35,006 bases of DNA, from NCBI GenBank assembly GCA_014360755.1, contig JACIWX010000013.1, positions 1-35,006 on the forward strand, in the 5' to 3' direction. The position numbers and the translations under genes are program-made. Positions within the stretch are counted from its first letter, which is position 1, and each line of letters starts with the position of its first letter. The stretch comes from Chloroflexota bacterium (GTDB taxonomy: Bacteria > Chloroflexota > Anaerolineae > UBA2200). Below the pieces are notes generated by a model. That model had not been told where the DNA came from. It ran no database searches and worked only from the letters and a program-made list of their open reading frames with translations. Of this stretch, positions 15,607-23,566 are shown piece after piece.

Positions 15607-16488
15607 TTACCCTTTGACTCCTCCCAGCGTCAAGCCAGAAACAAGCCACTTGGAGGAATACAGGAACAATGCCATGGCGGGTAAGGCGATCATAATGGAA
15701 GCGGCTGCGAACCGTCCTGCTGCCAAGGTAAACTGTCCAGCAAAGGTCCACAAGCCTAACGGCCAAGTGTACATGTTGGCTTTCTGCAACACGACTCGTG
15801 CGACCAGGTACTCGCTCCATCCGCTCATGAAGTTGAACAGGAAGGCGATCGCCAACGAGGGCGTCGAGAGGGGCAGGATAATGCGGTAGAAAGCGCCCAG
15901 CCGCGACGTGCCATCAATCAGCGCCGCTTCCTCCAAGTCCAGAGGTATCGTGTCAAAATACCCCTTGAGAATCCAGATACTGAAAGGCACCGAGGTTACA
16001 GAGTAGGCAATGACCAAGCCCAGGTAGTTATTGATGAGTTTGAGCCGTGAGAGCATGATGTACAGCGGCAGGAGCAACATCCCCGCAGGGATCATCTGCG
16101 TCGTCAACAGGAAAATGAGCCCGGGCCCACGCCCCGGGAAGCGGAAGCGGGAAAAGGCATAGGCAGCCGAGGCGGAAAGGATCACGCCAATGGTTGCCGT
16201 GGTCAGCGTAATCACCAGGCTGTTCCACAGCCACAGGAAAAAGTCAGATTTGCGCTTGGTCACGGGGTCGCCGAAGAGCACCAGGCGGTAGCTATTCAAG
16301 GTTGCGTCCTTCGGAATAATGCGCAAATCTGTGGAAAGCAGGCGGTCCCCTGGGCGGATGGAAATGGTGAAAATGCGCAGAATGGGATAGACCGCGATGA
16401 CGCAGGCTCCAATCAAAATCAAATGGATAATCAAGCGCTTGAATGGGCTATCACCGTGAGCTCGGTAGAAGAATTTGCGCCAGTTCAT
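15607..16488 (-). CDS. MalG-like sugar ABC transporter permease
   Basis: The 293-residue protein has six predicted membrane segments and the cytoplasmic EAA loop EEAALIDGTSRLGAFYRIIL (about 196-215), which docks on a MalK-type ATPase. The segment NSLVITLTTATIGVILSASA is typical of CUT1-family MalG permeases. It starts 39 bases after the MalF-like gene with AAGGAG upstream of ATG. With MalF it should form the channel for an oligosaccharide or similar carbohydrate delivered by the N-terminal half of the fused lipoprotein. No dedicated MalK gene is present in the window, so a shared ATPase encoded elsewhere is likely. Confidence 0.92.
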   Translation of the reverse strand: MNWRKFFYRAHGDSPFKRLIIHLILIGACVIAVYPILRIFTISIRPGDRLLSTDLRIIPKDATLNSYRLVLFGDPVTKRKSDFFLWLWNSLVITLTTATIGVILSASAAYAFSRFRFPGRGPGLIFLLTTQMIPAGMLLLPLYIMLSRLKLINNYLGLVIAYSVTSVPFSIWILKGYFDTIPLDLEEAALIDGTSRLGAFYRIILPLSTPSLAIAFLFNFMSGWSEYLVARVVLQKANMYTWPLGLWTFAGQFTLAAGRFAAASIMIALPAMALFLYSSKWLVSGLTLGGVKG

Positions 16489-16527
16489 GATGCTTCACTC
16501 CTTTCGCATGATTCCTCGGACTGTTCT

Positions 16528-17721
16528 CTATTCATAGGCTGCCTTCAAGCCACCTGTCATCCGGATGTAAATCAGGCTGAAGAGGAACAGGAAAGCAAAG
16601 ACCACCAAGGCAAAAGCCGCCGCAAAGCCATAGCGGTAAAAGTCAAAGGCGGCTTTGTACAGTGAAGACACCAAGATGTCGGTCTTTTCCTGCGGGTTGC
16701 CACCGGTGACGAGATAGATGACATTCAAGGCGTTGAACGTCCACACTGTGCCCAAGATAATGGCTGGTGTGGTCACAGGCCGCAGCAGCGGAAGCGTGAT
16801 ATGGCGGAACTGCTGCCAGCCCGATGCCCCGTCAATCTCAGCGGCTTCGTAATACTCCTGCGAGATGCTCTGCAAGCCTCCCAGGATAATCACCATCATG
16901 AAGGGAATCCCCAGCCAGATATTGGAAATGCAGACTGCCACAAATGCCCAGAAGGGATCCGTTAGCCAGTTGATGGGTTTCAAGCCGAGGTTGCGCAGCA
17001 AGACATTGAAGAATCCATAGTGGTAATTGAACTCGTTGCGGAGCGCCATACAGGCAATGGTTTGTGGGATTGCCCAAGGGAAAACAAGCAGGGTGCGGTA
17101 CAAGCCGCGAAAGCGCATCGGCCGGTTGAGCAGCAGCGCCAGAGCCATGCCACCGGTAACGTGGAAAAAGACATTGATTGCCGTCCAGAGGATGCTGCGC
17201 AGGAGCACCTCCCAGAACGTGGCATCGTGGGCAACGACACCGGTGAATACGGACTTGAAGTTGTTCAAGCCGTTCTGCAGGCTGAAGGTATAGGTGCGCA
17301 CCGTGGTCATGGACATGTTGGTAAAAGCCAGGTACACATTGTAGGCAAAGGGGTAGATGATAAGTCCCGTAATCCCAATCAAAGCAGGCGTCAGCAGCAA
17401 ATACGCCAAGCCCAGCTTGCTGATGCGCGGACCACTCAGAAGCCAATACGCGGCAAGGTCTACCAATAAAAGCGCAATCCCGATCCCCACCTTGCGCGTT
17501 GTGGTGAACCCTGTAGCGGGCCTGACATAGCGGACAAAAACGAAAAGGAACAGCGCCGTGAGGGCTAACACGACCACGCCAAACAGTACATTCTTTGGTC
17601 GCCGGTGGAACAGGGTATACACGACTGCCTCAACCAGGGCTAGAGCGCCTATGATCATCAGCAGGAAGCGCAGAACGGTGACCAAAGAGGTAGCCATAAT
17701 CTGTGGAGTCAGGCTAATCAT
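16528..17721 (-). CDS. MalF-like sugar ABC transporter permease
   Basis: The 397-residue protein has two or three additional hydrophobic segments in its first 120 residues, as in long MalF proteins. A permease core follows, with SKLGLAYLLLTPALIGITGL and the EAA loop YYEAAEIDGASGWQQFRHIT (about 310-330). AAAGGAGG lies ten bases before the ATG. The start region touches the end of a repeat element at 17745, which may carry or replace the original promoter. It partners with the MalG-like permease next downstream. Confidence 0.92.
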   Translation of the reverse strand: MISLTPQIMATSLVTVLRFLLMIIGALALVEAVVYTLFHRRPKNVLFGVVVLALTALFLFVFVRYVRPATGFTTTRKVGIGIALLLVDLAAYWLLSGPRISKLGLAYLLLTPALIGITGLIIYPFAYNVYLAFTNMSMTTVRTYTFSLQNGLNNFKSVFTGVVAHDATFWEVLLRSILWTAINVFFHVTGGMALALLLNRPMRFRGLYRTLLVFPWAIPQTIACMALRNEFNYHYGFFNVLLRNLGLKPINWLTDPFWAFVAVCISNIWLGIPFMMVIILGGLQSISQEYYEAAEIDGASGWQQFRHITLPLLRPVTTPAIILGTVWTFNALNVIYLVTGGNPQEKTDILVSSLYKAAFDFYRYGFAAAFALVVFAFLFLFSLIYIRMTGGLKAAYE

Positions 17722-17744
17722 ATACGCAAATCCTCCTTTTCTCG

Positions 17745-17919
17745 GAGAGTGTTGAAAATCTTGTCACCCTGAGCGAAGCGAAGGGTCTCGCGTAACTTTC
17801 GTATTTTCCCAAGTACTGCGAGATGCTTCACTTCCCCTTCGCCTGCCCTTCGCTTCGCTCAGGGCAAGGCTCAGGGCGAAGGTTCAGCATGACATTGGAA
17901 GGGCTTTTTCAACACTCTC
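17745..17919. repeat. Terminal-inverted-repeat element (MITE-like), copy 2
   Basis: The ends GAGAGTGTTGAAAA (17745-17758) and TTTTCAACACTCTC (17906-17919) are perfect 14-bp inverted repeats. The interior has GAGCGAAGCGAAGG and the reverse form CCTTCGCTTCGCTC, plus GGGCGAAGG copies, making it highly palindromic. It fills nearly the whole 248-base gap between the GH57 gene and the MalF-like gene. On the minus strand its flank reads AGAAAAGGAGG, supplying the malF ribosome-binding site, and a nearly identical flank occurs beside copy 1. Confidence 0.7.
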
Positions 17920-17969
17920 TTTTCTCGTAAGTGTGCACCTTACTTATCACTCCGTGTTGGGCAAGTCCG

Positions 17970-19661
17970 TTACACTTGGGCTGCTTCATACATAGGTTTT
18001 TCGCGCTGCGCAAAGACGCGGTAATCAATATCGGGAAATGGGTTGTCCAGCTCAGCAGCATTGTTCAGGAAGTGCTTGTCCATGTCGGTGAATGTCCCTG
18101 AGGCAGCGATGGAAGCCAGATGGTGAAAGCGCGCCAAGTGCTGCTGAAAACGGCCGCTGGCATACTCCCTGGCTTGTCCGGTGCTGATGAGGAACGGCCA
18201 GTCGCTGCTTTCCAGGAGCAAGAGTTCCCGTGCCGCCTGGTTCAGGACTTGGCGCAACTCGCCTTCAGCCTGTGGGTAGCGCGCCACCAATTCCTCCATG
18301 CGCCGTTCGGCGCTGTGGATGAGCGGCCACATCCACTCGGTATCGGGATTGAGCCATGTCCAGTGGCCGCCCCCTTGCCCCCAGGAGCTTTCAGGCAAGG
18401 TGATTACTTCGTCCGGTGGGTACGCCTCCAAGTAATCGCCAGCGGTCATCGGAGCGACGGTGTCGTTTTTGTCCAAGCGCCGCAGCACCTCCTTGAGCCA
18501 AGCAACGCCCTCGAACCACCAATGGCCAAACAATTCGGTGTCATAGGCTGATACGACAATGCCGGGTTTCCCTGTTGCTTCGTAATAGCGGTTCACTTCC
18601 TCTTCCAGGATGTGCACAAAATGGTCGGCGTGCAGGTGCACTTGCTTCAGCGCGGGTTGGGGGTCATAGAGATCCTTTTGGCCAAGATCCACCTGTGCCC
18701 CGGTGATGCGCCAATACTGCAATCCAGAATGGTCATCTTTGCGGTGGAACTCGCGGTAGAGAAAGTCGCCTGGATAGCCATGCGCCGCAGACCAGACCTG
18801 TAGCCCTGTCCGCTCATCGCGGCCGTATACCGCCACGTTGGCGGAATGGACGTAGTAGGGACGCATGGTTGTGCGCTCTTTGGCTTCGGGCCGCTCATCC
18901 ACGCGCACGACCAGCCTGCGCTTGGGCAGTGCTCCGTAGGGACCGATGGCATCGCCAGCCACTTTCCCCACAAGTTTTCCACCGACGATGACGTGCGTAT
19001 CGGTGAAAAAGTAGCCCAGGTTCAATGCGCTGAGGAACTCTTCAATGCCCGGTTTGTAGGTGCCATCCTGGACAAAAGCAGGACGGTAGCCGCATTCCGG
19101 CAGCCAGATGCCGCGTGGGGGGCGGCCCAGGTGGCGGCGGGTGGTCTCGAGTCCCACTTTCAGTTGTGCATAGATGGTGGAATCGCGCTCCATCAGAGGC
19201 AGATAGCCATGCGTGGCGGCGCTGGTGAGGATGTCCAGGTTTCCTTCATCCTGCAACTGGCGAAAGGCAGCCACCAGATTTCGTTTGTACCGCTCGGTGA
19301 AGGATTGCAGGATATTCTGGTACCAGTTGAGGTAGAATTCTGCCAAGTAGAGCAGATGGGCAGATCCCTTTTCCCTGTGTCGTTGGATGTCTGCCTCTAC
19401 CAATGCCAATTTTTCCAGCACGTAGAGTTCGAAATGGGCGAGGACCTCTGGGTCAGCCAACTGTTCCAGCAGGATAGGCGTCAGTCCAATGGTCAAGCGG
19501 GGCGTGCAACCTTCTCCCTTTAGGTCGAAAAGGGCATTGAGCAGGGGGATATACGTCTCGGCAATCGCTTCATGGAGCATTTCCTCGCCATGGGGCCAGC
19601 GGCCAGCTTTGCGCACGTAGGGCAAATGGCTGTGCAGTACAAAAGTAAAGGCGCCTTTCAT
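17970..19661 (-). CDS. GH57-family 1,4-alpha-glucan branching enzyme
   Basis: Forms alpha-1,6 branches in glycogen-like glucans in the cytosol. The 563-residue protein has the GH57 start FVLHSHLPYVRKAGRWPHGE (7-26), the nucleophile region WLPECGYRP with E189, and the acid/base region AYDTELFGHWW with D374, followed by SWGQGGGHWTWL near 425. Length and motifs match the archaeal and Thermus GH57 branching enzymes rather than amylopullulanase. GGGAGG precedes the ATG. It is co-oriented with the MalF/MalG-like genes, which suggests a link between carbohydrate uptake and storage, though the repeat element between them may separate transcription. Confidence 0.88.
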   Translation of the reverse strand: MKGAFTFVLHSHLPYVRKAGRWPHGEEMLHEAIAETYIPLLNALFDLKGEGCTPRLTIGLTPILLEQLADPEVLAHFELYVLEKLALVEADIQRHREKGSAHLLYLAEFYLNWYQNILQSFTERYKRNLVAAFRQLQDEGNLDILTSAATHGYLPLMERDSTIYAQLKVGLETTRRHLGRPPRGIWLPECGYRPAFVQDGTYKPGIEEFLSALNLGYFFTDTHVIVGGKLVGKVAGDAIGPYGALPKRRLVVRVDERPEAKERTTMRPYYVHSANVAVYGRDERTGLQVWSAAHGYPGDFLYREFHRKDDHSGLQYWRITGAQVDLGQKDLYDPQPALKQVHLHADHFVHILEEEVNRYYEATGKPGIVVSAYDTELFGHWWFEGVAWLKEVLRRLDKNDTVAPMTAGDYLEAYPPDEVITLPESSWGQGGGHWTWLNPDTEWMWPLIHSAERRMEELVARYPQAEGELRQVLNQAARELLLLESSDWPFLISTGQAREYASGRFQQHLARFHHLASIAASGTFTDMDKHFLNNAAELDNPFPDIDYRVFAQREKPMYEAAQV

Positions 19662-19793
19662 CCTGAGCCTCCCGTGGTTGTATATGGCTTGAGATGATCG
19701 TTCATCAATGATGTGGACTCCTATGTCCTCGTTTCCAGCGTCTGGGAATGGTCATTGCTGGCTATGCCATGGTTGATGAGGTTGGCTGTCCCC

Positions 19794-19822
19794 ATTATAC
19801 ACGGGATACTGTGGACTGCAAA
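19794..19822 (-). promoter_or_regulatory. Candidate promoter for the GH57 gene
   Basis: On the minus strand TTTGCA (19822-19817), a 17-base spacer and TATAAT (19799-19794) are present. The -10 is consensus and the -35 is partial. It would give a leader of about 125 bases before ATG 19661. Confidence 0.45.
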
Positions 19823-19842
19823 ATGGGAGAGCGTGATGGACG

Positions 19843-19912
19843 GCCATCAACGAATTCGCAACGAATAGGCCGCGCCAGCATTCGTTTCTTCGTGTCCCTA
19901 TTCGTTGATGGC
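19843..19912. repeat. Inverted repeat upstream of the tRNA-Arg promoter
   Basis: Perfect 13-bp arms GCCATCAACGAAT (19843-19855) and ATTCGTTGATGGC (19900-19912) flank 44 bases. An inner pair AACGAATAGG / CCTATTCGTT (19860-19869 and 19898-19907) offers an alternative fold. It lies between the divergent GH57 and tRNA promoters and may be a small mobile palindrome or a remnant of one. Confidence 0.55.
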
Positions 19913-19926
19913 TGATGCACACCAAC

Positions 19927-19955
19927 TTGCCAGGCATGGCGGGATGTGGTATACT
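19927..19955 (+). promoter_or_regulatory. Promoter of the tRNA-Arg gene
   Basis: TTGCCA (19927-19932), a 17-base spacer and TATACT (19950-19955) precede the tRNA by 15 bases. Spacing is ideal for a sigma-70-type promoter, and the position just before the mature tRNA end supports it. Confidence 0.7.
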
Positions 19956-19970
19956 CCGCATTGCGGTATT

Positions 19971-20044
19971 GCCCCTGTAGCTCAGTGGACAGAGCGAGGG
20001 CGTCCTAAGCCCTGTCGTCGGGGGTTCGAATCCCTCCAGGGGCG
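19971..20044 (+). tRNA. tRNA-Arg, anticodon CCT
   Basis: A full cloverleaf can be drawn by hand: acceptor GCCCCTG with CAGGGGC, D stem GCTC/GAGC, anticodon stem AGGGC/GCCCT around loop GTCCTAA (anticodon CCT), and T arm GGGGG-TTCGAAT-CCCTC with one G-T pair. Discriminator base is G at 20044; CCA is not encoded. It reads AGG codons. The BREX operon begins 108 bases downstream, a common kind of integration site, although I found no second copy of the tRNA 3' end in the window. Confidence 0.93.
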
Positions 20045-20152
20045 CTGGGGTGGGTTTAGAGTGGGAAAAACTGTCGGGAATTCGGATGGCCCCGAAAGCA
20101 TTATTTGCTGATGCATGGAAAGTTGCATGCTTACTGAGAAGAGGCGTAAGAC

Positions 20153-22204
20153 ATGAACCCGCAGATGGTGCTAGATAACCTGGATCACAAGGCTTTAGAG
20201 CATTTCCCCGGAAGGGTCGTACGCAAAGACCTGGTCAGCAGTCTTAAAGGTCAACAAAATGTCCCTGCTTACGTCGTTGAGTATCTCCTGGGCAAATACT
20301 GCTCATCAGCCGATGAGAGCGTCATCGAGGCAGGTTTGCAGGAAGTGCGGCGTGTGCTTACCGAGCACTACGTGCGCCCCGACCAAGCAGAGTGGTTCAA
20401 GTCACAGGTTAAGGAGCGCGGTGAGCACCGCGTGATTGACAAGATCAAGGTGCGCCTCGTCGAAACTGAAGATAAATATTGGGCTAATTTGGTGAATTTA
20501 CAAATTGATCGGGTGCATGTCAGCGAAGAGATGGTTCATCGTTACGACCGCCTGCTTGGTGGTGGGGTTTGGGCAGTTACAGACCTTGCCTATGATCCAC
20601 AGCGGTACAGTGGTAATGAATTGCGTCCCTTTGTCATTCGAGAGCTGCGACCCATCCAATTGGCGGGTGGCAATGTCCTGCAGGAAGTCTGCGAAGTGCG
20701 GCCGTCCTTCTCCCGAGATGAATGGTTGGACTTTCTCCTCCGCGGTATTGGCATCGAACCTACCTCCTTGCCCCATCGCTTAAAATTGCTCTATCTCGCA
20801 CGCCTAATCCCGCTTGTGGAGAACAACTGCAATCTTGTGGAGTTTGGGCCGCGTGCAACGGGTAAAAGCTACGTGTATCGCGAAGTCTCGCCTTATGCCA
20901 TTTTGGTCTCCGGCGGCGATGTAACCGTGCCGAGTTTGTTCATGGCGAATATCGGGCGAGGACGCATCGGGCTAGTGGGGTTATGGGACGTGGTGGCATT
21001 TGATGAGGTCGCTGGCCTCACGCGACTTGCCAGCCCCCAGGCAATCAATCTGCTCAAAGACTACATGGAATCTGGCAGCTTCAGTCGTGGTAAAGAGGAA
21101 ATCACGGCATTGGCTTCATTAGTGTTCATTGGCAATATCAACCTGGATGTCGAGTTGGCATTGCGCACCAGCCATCTCTTTACTCCTTTCCCTCCTGAGA
21201 TGCAAGACCTGGCATTCCTTGACCGCTTCCACATCTATGTTCCGGGTTGGGAGTTTCCTAAGATGGCGAGTGCACTACTCACGAGCCATTTCGGTCTGGT
21301 TACGGATTATCTCGCGGAGTTTTTCCGTGATTTACGCAAGATAAGCCAGACTCCTGTTATTGATTCGCACTTTGCTCTGGGCGATGCGCTGAACAAACGG
21401 GATGAAAAGGCGGTACGGAAAACAGTGTCCGGACTGGTCAAGCTGCTGCACCCGGACGGCATCGTCAGCAAGGGGGAGTTGGAGGAGTACTTGCAGTTGG
21501 CGCTCGAGTTCCGGCGGCGTGTCAAAGAACAACTCCGTCGCATGGGAGGAGTGGAGTACTGGAATACATCCCTATCCTATCTGGATAAACAGACCCAGCA
21601 AGAGCACTTTGTCACACTCCCAGAGCAAGGTGAGGCAGCGGTAGTCTCCCCTGATCCGCTCCCTCCCGGGGTGACCTATACCGTGGGACTGGATGTGGAG
21701 AGTCAGCGCTATGCGCTCTATCGGATTGAGGTTGTCTCGATGAAGGGCAGCGGCTACACCGTCACGGGAGTGACGGGCAAAGCCATGCGTGAAGCGGTGC
21801 GCACTGCTTATGACTATCTGCGCAGCAACCTACATCGTTTTACTATTGACCGCTCGGTGGAAGACCTACAAATGCATTTCCAAGTGGTGAACTTGATGCA
21901 GGCCAAAGAAGGCAGTCAGACGGCAGGAGCGTTTTTCATTGCTATGTTCTCAGCGTTGGTTGGCAAGCCTGTCCGAGCCGCCACGGTTGTGCTTGGAGAA
22001 ATCACTGTTCAGGGAGCTGTGCTGCCAATAGGTGACTTGGCTGAATGTGTGCAGCTAGCCAAAGAGAATGGCGCGCGGCGCGTGCTGGTTCCTACATCCA
22101 ACGCGAAGGATATCCCCCATATCCCTACGCAAATCTTAGCAGGTCTAGAGCTAGCCTTCTACTCAGACCCCAAGGATTGCTTGCTCAAAGCATTGCAGGA
22201 TTGA
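20153..22204 (+). CDS. brxL: BREX protein BrxL (Lon-like AAA+ protein)
   Basis: The 683-residue protein begins with the BrxL-type N-terminal domain (DHKALEHFPGRVVRKDLVSS), then an AAA+ core with Walker A GPRATGKS (232-239) and Walker B DVVAFDEV (279-286), and a Lon-protease-like C-terminal domain (about 500-683). In the Lon region, the serine motif reads KEGSQTAGAF rather than GPSAG, and the lysine site after VLPIGDL reads AEC, so the Ser-Lys dyad appears lost. Known BrxL forms ring-shaped DNA-associated assemblies and supports phage restriction; it is not needed for BREX methylation. Here it is first in the operon, ten bases before brxA, whereas the usual type 1 order has it last. Confidence 0.92.
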   Translation: MNPQMVLDNLDHKALEHFPGRVVRKDLVSSLKGQQNVPAYVVEYLLGKYCSSADESVIEAGLQEVRRVLTEHYVRPDQAEWFKSQVKERGEHRVIDKIKVRLVETEDKYWANLVNLQIDRVHVSEEMVHRYDRLLGGGVWAVTDLAYDPQRYSGNELRPFVIRELRPIQLAGGNVLQEVCEVRPSFSRDEWLDFLLRGIGIEPTSLPHRLKLLYLARLIPLVENNCNLVEFGPRATGKSYVYREVSPYAILVSGGDVTVPSLFMANIGRGRIGLVGLWDVVAFDEVAGLTRLASPQAINLLKDYMESGSFSRGKEEITALASLVFIGNINLDVELALRTSHLFTPFPPEMQDLAFLDRFHIYVPGWEFPKMASALLTSHFGLVTDYLAEFFRDLRKISQTPVIDSHFALGDALNKRDEKAVRKTVSGLVKLLHPDGIVSKGELEEYLQLALEFRRRVKEQLRRMGGVEYWNTSLSYLDKQTQQEHFVTLPEQGEAAVVSPDPLPPGVTYTVGLDVESQRYALYRIEVVSMKGSGYTVTGVTGKAMREAVRTAYDYLRSNLHRFTIDRSVEDLQMHFQVVNLMQAKEGSQTAGAFFIAMFSALVGKPVRAATVVLGEITVQGAVLPIGDLAECVQLAKENGARRVLVPTSNAKDIPHIPTQILAGLELAFYSDPKDCLLKALQD

Positions 22205-22214
22205 GAGAATAGAG

Positions 22215-23003
22215 ATGCCAAGCGAGCAGACACGGAAGTATTTGGCTCACTTGCAGCGGGGCGGCACGGGACTTGTCGAGATGCGCCGCCTCTTGGATGC
22301 ATATGCTGAATATGGTGATTGGGAGCAGCTCAAAGTTCAGGCGCGCGCCCATAACTTGCTGGGTAAAACCTCTGCGCACATGATAGATGCCCTCCTGGCT
22401 GCCTTTAAGCGGCGTTTTCTGCAGCCGCTGGGGTTGCCAGGGGCGCTTACTGTGGCAATGGCGATGCGCTCTGCGATGCCAGAAGCAGCCAAAACCCAAG
22501 TGCTCTTTCCCTACTATGTCCGTTCCGATGCCCTGGTAGAACGTTGCTACCGCGACCTCGTCCTGCCTAGGATAACACTGCCAGGTGCAGCGCTGTGTTT
22601 GGATGAGGTGCGGGTCCATCTACAACACATCGGCGAGCAGCACCCCGAAGTATGTGCGTGGTCCGCCTACCTGCAGCTGCGCTGGTCGCGGGGATTCCTC
22701 GCTCTCCTGCGCCATTTTCATTTGTTGGAACGCTATCCGAGCACCGCTTTACAACGACTGTGGCTCTTGCCAGAGGCTTTTGCATTTTTCTGGTTGGGTT
22801 TGTGGTTTACCTCTGGTTCATATTGGTCTGTGACTCAGGATGACCTGTGGCCATTGCTGCAAACCAATGCCGAGATGTCTGAGAGGCTGTTAAATGAAGG
22901 CCATATGAAGGGGTGGTGGTCCTATCAGCGACTGGGTGGCATCGTCCAGTTCCAGCCGCGTTATAACAGCATGGAGGAGTGGTTACAGCATGGGCTGGCC
23001 TGA
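22215..23003 (+). CDS. brxA: BREX protein BrxA (DUF1819 family)
   Basis: The 262-residue protein starts with a helical region (MPSEQTRKYLAHLQRGGTGL then EMRRLLDAYAEYGDW) and continues through the DUF1819 pattern, including SAHMIDALLAAFKRRFLQPL and VLFPYYVRSDALVERCYRDL. BrxA is a small DNA-binding component of type 1 BREX, required for defence in known systems. Identity rests on this pattern and on its position just before a DUF1788 gene. It starts 10 bases after brxL and overlaps brxB by 14 bases, indicating one transcript. Confidence 0.88.
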   Translation: MPSEQTRKYLAHLQRGGTGLVEMRRLLDAYAEYGDWEQLKVQARAHNLLGKTSAHMIDALLAAFKRRFLQPLGLPGALTVAMAMRSAMPEAAKTQVLFPYYVRSDALVERCYRDLVLPRITLPGAALCLDEVRVHLQHIGEQHPEVCAWSAYLQLRWSRGFLALLRHFHLLERYPSTALQRLWLLPEAFAFFWLGLWFTSGSYWSVTQDDLWPLLQTNAEMSERLLNEGHMKGWWSYQRLGGIVQFQPRYNSMEEWLQHGLA

Positions 23004-23562
23004 AGCAATGGATGAATTGGAGACCAAGCTGAGGGGTTGGTGGCGCGGAACATACCGCACACTGGACAATGTGCCTTTCTTTCGTCTGCAGTACCCACCG
23101 ACGCAGGAGCGGGAGGCGCTGCGGCAGTTCTCGCTGCTAGCTGACCGTCTGCGCGCCCAGGGCTTTCCCGTGCAGTGCATCTCATTGACCGACGTGCTGC
23201 GCAACACGATGCAACAGTTGACCAATGCAAAGGATGACCTCTCAAAAGCCTTATGCAGCCTGGAAACATCGCGTGAGCGCATCGAGCTACAAGGCCAGTT
23301 GAGCGAACTGCTCGCTGAGGAGCTGCCACAAGTCCTGTGTACCCACTTGGTATCCCGGCCACGCAATAGTGCGGTGATCCTGTTGCGTTTTGGCGCGCTA
23401 TACCCCTTTGTGCGTTCCTCGACGCTGCTCTCACGGTTGGAGAACCGCGTGCGCTGTGCGGTCGTCTTACCTTACCCAGGCACAACACTGGGCGCGGTGC
23501 TCGATGTCCCCGAGGGACCTCATGTCGGGTACTACCGTGGTGAAATCATCGCCTGGAGGTGA
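22990..23562 (+). CDS. brxB: BREX protein BrxB (DUF1788 family)
   Basis: The 190-residue protein matches the DUF1788 layout: an N-terminal MDELETKLRGWWRGTYRTLD, a central segment on PVQCISLTDVLRNTM, and a C-terminal AVILLRFGALYPFVRSSTLL followed by a VVLPYPGTTLGAVL stretch, which is typical of BrxB. Its biochemical role is unknown, but it is essential in studied type 1 BREX systems. ATG 22990 has GGAGGAG ten bases upstream; an in-frame ATG at 23008 lacks one. Its stop lies inside the brxC ribosome-binding site (GGAGGTGA), so translation is coupled. Confidence 0.88.
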   Translation: MGWPEAMDELETKLRGWWRGTYRTLDNVPFFRLQYPPTQEREALRQFSLLADRLRAQGFPVQCISLTDVLRNTMQQLTNAKDDLSKALCSLETSRERIELQGQLSELLAEELPQVLCTHLVSRPRNSAVILLRFGALYPFVRSSTLLSRLENRVRCAVVLPYPGTTLGAVLDVPEGPHVGYYRGEIIAWR

Positions 23563-23566
23563 ACAG

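Noticed and set aside
15294..17919. CRISPR-like repeats
   Set aside because: The repeats are paired terminal inverted repeats of longer elements. No regularly spaced 25-40 base direct repeats occur anywhere in the window.
19971..20044. BREX island att site at the tRNA 3' end
   Set aside because: I scanned for a second copy of the tRNA 3' sequence downstream of pglZ and saw none in the window, and no integrase gene is present, so an att site is not claimed.
23390..23566. Upstream extension of brxC to an earlier in-frame ATG at 23390
   Set aside because: The extension overlaps the conserved end of BrxB, and the family N-terminus LIRDILERDPS begins right after GTG 23567, which has a good ribosome-binding site.
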